From contig DRKH01000009.1 in assembly GCA_011051825.1 (NCBI GenBank), positions 1 through 10,011 of the forward strand: a stretch of 10,011 nucleotides of DNA, read 5' to 3'. The number at the start of each line of letters is the position of its first letter. Positions within the stretch are counted from its first letter, which is position 1. The DNA is from Desulfobulbus sp. Lineage in GTDB: Bacteria > Desulfobacterota > Desulfobulbia > Desulfobulbales > Desulfobulbaceae. Both the position numbers and the translations under genes were made by a program. The notes under the pieces are model-generated. The model searched no databases. It was not told where the DNA came from and saw nothing but the letters and a program-made list of their open reading frames with translations. Of the stretch, positions 6,908-10,011 are shown one piece after another.

Positions 6908-6915
6908 CTATCTGA
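6898..6915. repeat. Perfect 7-bp stem-loop behind the KamA-family gene
   Basis: TCAGATA-CATC-TATCTGA is a perfect palindrome with a 4-base loop, 11 bases past the KamA-family stop codon. No T run follows on the minus strand, so it is not a classical terminator. Its right half overlaps the 11-mer CTGAACAGTTA, the same core as the tips of the MITE-like element at the right end of the window. A near copy of part of it (ATACATCTACCTGA) lies at 6728-6741. Confidence 0.5.
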
Positions 6916-6926
6916 ACAGTTATGGG

Positions 6927-7973
6927 TTAGAAGGCGACCTGATTCGGGTAACTGCACGGTATTCCCTTATAGGTGGTAAATTCAAGGGTCTCGCCAAGAG
7001 CGGAGATATAGGCCGGGGTCAGCGGGATCTTTCCGCCGCCACCGGGCGCATCCAGGGCAAAGGTCGGGATGGCCATACCGGAAACATGGCCGATCAGCTG
7101 CTGCATGATTTCAAGCCCGGTTTCGATCCGGGTTCGAAAATGAGCGGTTCCCCGGGTAAGATCCGCCTGAAAGAGATAGTATGGTTTAACCCGGATGGTG
7201 AGCAGCTTGCGCAGGAGATTTTCTATGGTTTCAGGGTCATCGTTTACCCCTTTCAGCAGGACCGTCTGACAGCCCAGGGGAATACCGGCATCGGCGAGTC
7301 GTGAGCAGGCCAGGGCGGCTTCTGCGGTTATCTCCGCCGGATGATTGAAATGGGTGTTGATATAGAGAGGATGATGTTTTTTTAACATCGCAGCGAGTTC
7401 CGGGGTTATGCGCATGGGCAGGGTGCAGGGAATTCTGGTACCGATGCGGATTATTTCAAGGGACGGAATTGCCCGAAGCGCAGTCAGCAGATTGTCGAGC
7501 CTGTGATCGCTCAGCAACAACGGATCTCCGCCGGAGAGCAGGACCTCTTTAATCTCCGGGGTTGCCCGCAGATATTCAAGCCCTGCGCTAATGGTCCGGT
7601 CGCTGATGACCATCTCTTTTTTTCCAACCTTACGTTTTCTGGTACAGAACCGGCAGTACATGGCGCATTCCCTACAGACCAGAAAGAGTGCACGGTCAGG
7701 ATACTTATGGACCAGATTGGGGACCGGACTCAGGTTTTCTTCATCCAGCGGGTCAACCATTCCTTGGTTGTCGTGCAGTTCCCGCACATCCGGAACCGCC
7801 TGCCTGTACAGAGGTTTCCCTGTTTTTTTTATCAGGTCCAGGTAATATGGATTAATACGCAGGGGATATTTTGCGGCAACCTGTTCCATTTCCCGGACAT
7901 TGCCTGCCAGCTGTTCGGCCAGTTCCTGTGGGGTGGTAATGGAGTTTTTGAGTATCTTTTGCCAGCTTGTCAT
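6927..7973 (-). CDS. KamA/EpmB-family radical SAM, PLP-dependent aminomutase
   Basis: This 348-residue cytoplasmic enzyme belongs to the lysine 2,3-aminomutase family, which shifts the alpha-amino group of lysine (free, or on elongation factor P in EpmB) to the beta position using a [4Fe-4S] cluster, S-adenosylmethionine and pyridoxal phosphate. The radical SAM triad is C103-x3-C107-x2-C110 in ECAMYCRFC. SGGDPLLL (147-154) follows as the SAM-binding stretch. D271 (ADLTRGTAHF) and D308 (LDAPGGGGK) match the two aspartates that bind the lysine amino group in KamA, and K315 is the PLP lysine. The length is closer to EpmB (about 340) than to clostridial KamA (about 416), but no efp or epmA gene is visible here, so free-lysine or other activity remains possible. 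The ATG at 7973 has only a weak AGG upstream. It is divergent from the malic enzyme gene, with 100 bases between. Confidence 0.9.
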   Translation of the reverse strand: MTSWQKILKNSITTPQELAEQLAGNVREMEQVAAKYPLRINPYYLDLIKKTGKPLYRQAVPDVRELHDNQGMVDPLDEENLSPVPNLVHKYPDRALFLVCRECAMYCRFCTRKRKVGKKEMVISDRTISAGLEYLRATPEIKEVLLSGGDPLLLSDHRLDNLLTALRAIPSLEIIRIGTRIPCTLPMRITPELAAMLKKHHPLYINTHFNHPAEITAEAALACSRLADAGIPLGCQTVLLKGVNDDPETIENLLRKLLTIRVKPYYLFQADLTRGTAHFRTRIETGLEIMQQLIGHVSGMAIPTFALDAPGGGGKIPLTPAYISALGETLEFTTYKGIPCSYPNQVAF

Positions 7974-8005
7974 TGCCTGTCACGAAGTTGAGTGCTACAA
8001 GAAAA

Positions 8006-8039
8006 GGTGAAGAGGCCCTGCTGCCCAGGCCTTTTCATC
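8006..8039 (+). promoter_or_regulatory. Leader stem-loop upstream of the malic enzyme gene
   Basis: GGTGAAGAGGCC (8006-8017) pairs with GGCCTTTTCATC (8028-8039) over 12 bases with a 10-base loop. Two of the pairs are G-U in plus-strand RNA and would be A-C mismatches in the minus-strand transcript, so the fold favours the malic enzyme leader. A weaker TTGTT/AACAA hairpin (8042-8056) follows just before the ribosome-binding site. There is no U run, so it is not a terminator. A role in mRNA stability or translation control is inference. I found no strong promoter hexamers for either divergent gene in this 100-base gap. Confidence 0.4.
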
Positions 8040-8073
8040 ATTTGTTCCATCAACAATTGAGGGAGTATACGAA

Positions 8074-9810
8074 ATGTCAGAAAATTCCGCCATGTTCAAA
8101 TATGATGAGTATGGAAATACACGGGAAATTTATGTCTATGATTCCGGGTCGGCTATCCATACGAATGCCTTTGTCAACAAGGGCACGGCCTTTACCTTTG
8201 AAGAGAGAAGGCGTCTTGGCCTTATTTCAATGCTGCCGCCTTCCACGCGAACCCTGGAGCATCAGGTCGAAAATAGTCGTTTTAAAGTGGCCAACAAGGA
8301 AAACGACATTGAACGTTTTATCTATATCCGCTCCCTGTTTGACCGTAACGTCACCCTGGGACATGCCCTGATTCGCAGCGATATTGCCCGCTACATGTCG
8401 ATTATCTATACCCCGACGGTCGGCCTTGCCTGTCAGCGTTATTCCTCCATGTTCCGCAGCGCCAACGGCCTCCATTTTTATCCCGGTAATATAGAATATG
8501 CCGAGGATGTACTCCGTCGTTTTCAGACCCGGGACATCCGGGTGGCTGTCGTGACCGATAACCAGGGCATCCTCGGTATCGGTGATCAGGGCGCCGGCGG
8601 CATCGCCATCTGCGTGGGTAAACTGATGCTCTATACCCAAGGGGCCGGAATCGCTCCCTGGCATTGTCTGCCCGTTTCACTTGATGTCGGAACAAACAAT
8701 GAGGCGCTGCTGGCCGATGACGAGTATCTGGGCTGGCGCCATCCCCGCATAACCGGTGATCAGTATATTAATTTTGTCCAGCGTTTTGCCCGGGCCTTTC
8801 GCAATGTCTTTCCCAATGCCCTCTGCCAGTGGGAAGACTTTTCCAAACAGAATGCCTTTGCCATTCGTGATGCCTATCTCCATGATTTGATATCCTTTAA
8901 TGATGACATCCAGGGCACCGGGGCAGTTGCGCTGGCCGGAATTCTGGCCGCCATGCGGCTGAAAAAGGAACAACTCAAAGATCAGATCTTTCTCATCCAC
9001 GGAGCCGGAGCCGGTGGAATAGGCATTGCCGAGCAGATTCGAACCGCCCTCTGCGAAGAGGGACTGGACCGGAAAGAGGCTCTCAATCGGATCTTTACCC
9101 TTGATTCCCGGGGCCTGGTCACCAGCGATCGGGAGATGTTGCCCTATAAGGTCGACTTTGCCAGGGATCCGGCATCTCTGGAATGGCTGAAGGAGAAAAG
9201 TGATCTCCTCCTTGAAAATGTGGTTAAAAAAGGCGGAGTGACCGTTTTGATCGGTACCTCGGGCCAGGCAGGCTCTTTTAGCCATGATGTCGTTGAGTCG
9301 ATGATGGCAAATGCCGACATGCCCGTGATCATGCCGCTTTCCAATCCGACTGATCACGCTGAAGCGGTACCGGCGGACATCTACCGATGGACCAACGGTC
9401 GTGCCCTGGTTGCAACCGGTTCCCCCTTTCCCGATGTCCTCCATAACGGGACATCCTGCCGTATAGGTCAGGCCAACAATGTCTTTGTCTTTCCCGGTGT
9501 AGGGCTCGGGGTGCTTGCCTCGGGTGCCCGGGAGGTACGGCCTGAGTTCTTTACGGCGGCCGCCAGGGCGGTTGCCGCTTTTGTCGACAAGGAAGAACTG
9601 GCCAGGGGGGCACTGCTGCCTCCGGTAACGGCACTTGGCGATGTCAGCCTCAGGGTTGCCCAGGCTGTCGGCGAAGCAGCGATGCGTCTTGGTGTGAGTC
9701 GGAATTGCGCCTTTTCGACCTTTCAGCACCAGAATGATCCGGCACGACTCAAGGAGCTTATCCGTAAAATGCGTTGGATCCCGGAGTATCTCCCCCTGGT
9801 GCCGATGTAA
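8074..9810 (+). CDS. maeA: NAD-type malic enzyme (oxaloacetate-decarboxylating malate dehydrogenase)
   Basis: This 578-residue cytoplasmic enzyme of the large malic enzyme family (same type as E. coli MaeA, 565 residues) converts malate to pyruvate, CO2 and NAD(P)H. Visible motifs are Y112-TPTVG (catalytic tyrosine), K183 (VGKLMLYT, general base), LDVGTNNEALLADDEYLGWRH, the metal ligands E254-D255 (QWEDF) and D278 (FNDDIQGTG), and the dinucleotide motif GAGAGGIG (310-317). At position 165, where E. coli MaeA and animal enzymes have an arginine (GERILGLGD), this protein has glycine (NQGILGIGD), as in malolactic enzymes. The start at 8074 is supported by GAGGGAG 8 bases upstream. NAD preference is assumed from the family, not shown. 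Eight A residues follow from the stop codon, then a MITE-like element. The divergent neighbour is a KamA-family enzyme with no obvious pathway link. Confidence 0.93.
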   Translation: MSENSAMFKYDEYGNTREIYVYDSGSAIHTNAFVNKGTAFTFEERRRLGLISMLPPSTRTLEHQVENSRFKVANKENDIERFIYIRSLFDRNVTLGHALIRSDIARYMSIIYTPTVGLACQRYSSMFRSANGLHFYPGNIEYAEDVLRRFQTRDIRVAVVTDNQGILGIGDQGAGGIAICVGKLMLYTQGAGIAPWHCLPVSLDVGTNNEALLADDEYLGWRHPRITGDQYINFVQRFARAFRNVFPNALCQWEDFSKQNAFAIRDAYLHDLISFNDDIQGTGAVALAGILAAMRLKKEQLKDQIFLIHGAGAGGIGIAEQIRTALCEEGLDRKEALNRIFTLDSRGLVTSDREMLPYKVDFARDPASLEWLKEKSDLLLENVVKKGGVTVLIGTSGQAGSFSHDVVESMMANADMPVIMPLSNPTDHAEAVPADIYRWTNGRALVATGSPFPDVLHNGTSCRIGQANNVFVFPGVGLGVLASGAREVRPEFFTAAARAVAAFVDKEELARGALLPPVTALGDVSLRVAQAVGEAAMRLGVSRNCAFSTFQHQNDPARLKELIRKMRWIPEYLPLVPM

Positions 9811-9840
9811 AAAAAAGGTAACTGTTCAGGAGCACCCCAC

Positions 9841-9857
9841 GGAGTCTACGCTTACCT
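9841..9857 (+). repeat. 17-bp exact repeat, copy 2
   Basis: GGAGTCTACGCTTACCT is identical to 171-187 and in the same orientation. It lies just inside the left terminal inverted repeat of the MITE-like element. Confidence 0.8.
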
Positions 9858-9860
9858 CTC

Positions 9861-9916
9861 TGCATGGTCAGGCCTGATTCACATAGGAATCACTATAGTT
9901 CACAGGCCTGACTGCA
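9861..9916. repeat. Long central hairpin of the MITE-like element
   Basis: TGCA-tg-GTCAGGCCTG (9861-9876) pairs with CAGGCCTGAC-TGCA (9903-9916), giving 14 base pairs with a 2-base bulge. Inside it, TGATTC (9875-9880) pairs with GAATCA (9887-9892). Together with the outer inverted ends, the segment 9818-9944 can fold into one long interrupted hairpin. Confidence 0.65.
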
Positions 9917-10011
9917 CAGATATGGAGCACTCCTGAACAGTTACAGGGTGGTAGGGCTAGTTCTCTGCCCCTACCTGAATAGTTACAAAAAAAAGATATT
10001 TTTTAGGGATA

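Larger units (their letters stand above)
9818..9986. mobile_element. MITE-like non-autonomous element with 9-bp target duplication
   Basis: The left end GTAACTGTTCAGG (9818-9830) is matched by the inverted right end CCTGAATAGTTAC (9974-9986). The element is flanked by AAAAAAAAG on both sides (9809-9817 and 9987-9995), an exact 9-bp direct repeat, though low in complexity. Inside, a second inverted copy of the left end (9923-9944; 19 of 22 bases match 9818-9839) delimits a palindromic sub-element of 127 bp, and GGTAGGG/CCCTACC can pair in the remaining 42 bp. No coding potential is visible. The GTAA tips recall IS66-family ends, but that family usually makes 8-bp duplications, so the family is left open. 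Insertion is immediately downstream of the malic enzyme stop codon, two A residues of which are part of the duplication. Confidence 0.7.

Noticed and set aside
6515..6923. A complete MITE spanning the spacer, with GTAACTAT on the left and CTGAACAGTTAT on the right
   Set aside because: The left match is only 8 bases, the right end lacks the terminal C, and there is no target duplication.
8677..9729. 350-codon minus-strand open frame opposite the malic enzyme gene
   Set aside because: It is a shadow of the strongly supported malic enzyme, with a low-complexity, unfamiliar translation and no ribosome-binding context considered convincing.
1..10011. CRISPR array, tRNA/rRNA, toxin-antitoxin, phage or defence system
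   Set aside because: No regularly spaced repeats, RNA gene signatures or relevant protein motifs were seen; the coding content is ordinary metabolism, transport and signalling.

Overview
The window looks like a chromosomal segment of a Gram-negative anaerobic or microaerobic bacterium. The best guess is Desulfobacterota, perhaps Desulfobulbaceae or cable-bacteria relatives. This rests on gene content (a GsuK-like two-RCK potassium channel, a single-domain bacteriohemerythrin, an HDOD-GGDEF protein, a small c-type cytochrome, a KamA-family enzyme, a large malic enzyme) and on GGTGGGC/GCCCACC palindromic repeats like those I recall from large sulfur bacteria and cyanobacteria. The assignment is an inference made without a database search. 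Composition is roughly balanced GC and even across the genes, so nothing points to recent transfer of coding DNA.

Layout. Positions 1-48 hold the last 15 codons of an upstream plus-strand gene. From 49 to 467 there is no gene but a dense repeat island: a roughly 320-bp element with long imperfect terminal inverted repeats, containing an inverted pair of REP-like hairpins. It forms the leader of the bacteriohemerythrin gene (468-878, plus). That gene meets a minus-strand block head-on, with the two stop codons one base apart and inside an 8-bp stem-loop. Read in its transcription direction (from 6461 down to 880), the minus block is: HDOD-GGDEF signalling protein, secreted mono-haem c-type cytochrome (start overlapping the previous gene by 16 nt), RarD-type drug/metabolite transporter, LOG-family nucleotide hydrolase, and a potassium channel with two RCK domains. 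A plausible promoter precedes the GGDEF gene. A 465-nt spacer (6462-6926) holds only this promoter, a small hairpin and weak small ORFs.

On the far side of that spacer lies a minus-strand KamA/EpmB-type radical SAM aminomutase (6927-7973). It is divergent from a plus-strand NAD-type malic enzyme (8074-9810). The malic enzyme leader can fold into a 12-bp hairpin that is best paired only in plus-strand RNA. Directly behind the malic enzyme stop codon sits a 169-bp MITE-like element (9818-9986) with GTAACTnTTCAGG ends, an internal palindrome and an exact 9-bp target duplication.

How the genes fit together: this is mostly housekeeping and environmental-response content, covering O2/NO sensing or binding (hemerythrin), c-di-GMP signalling, ion homeostasis and central carbon metabolism. 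I see no defence, toxin, biosynthetic or phage system. The more unusual material is the two non-autonomous repeat elements that share a 17-bp sequence, the tight overlap of a c-di-GMP gene with a periplasmic cytochrome, and a substituted active-site position in the malic enzyme.
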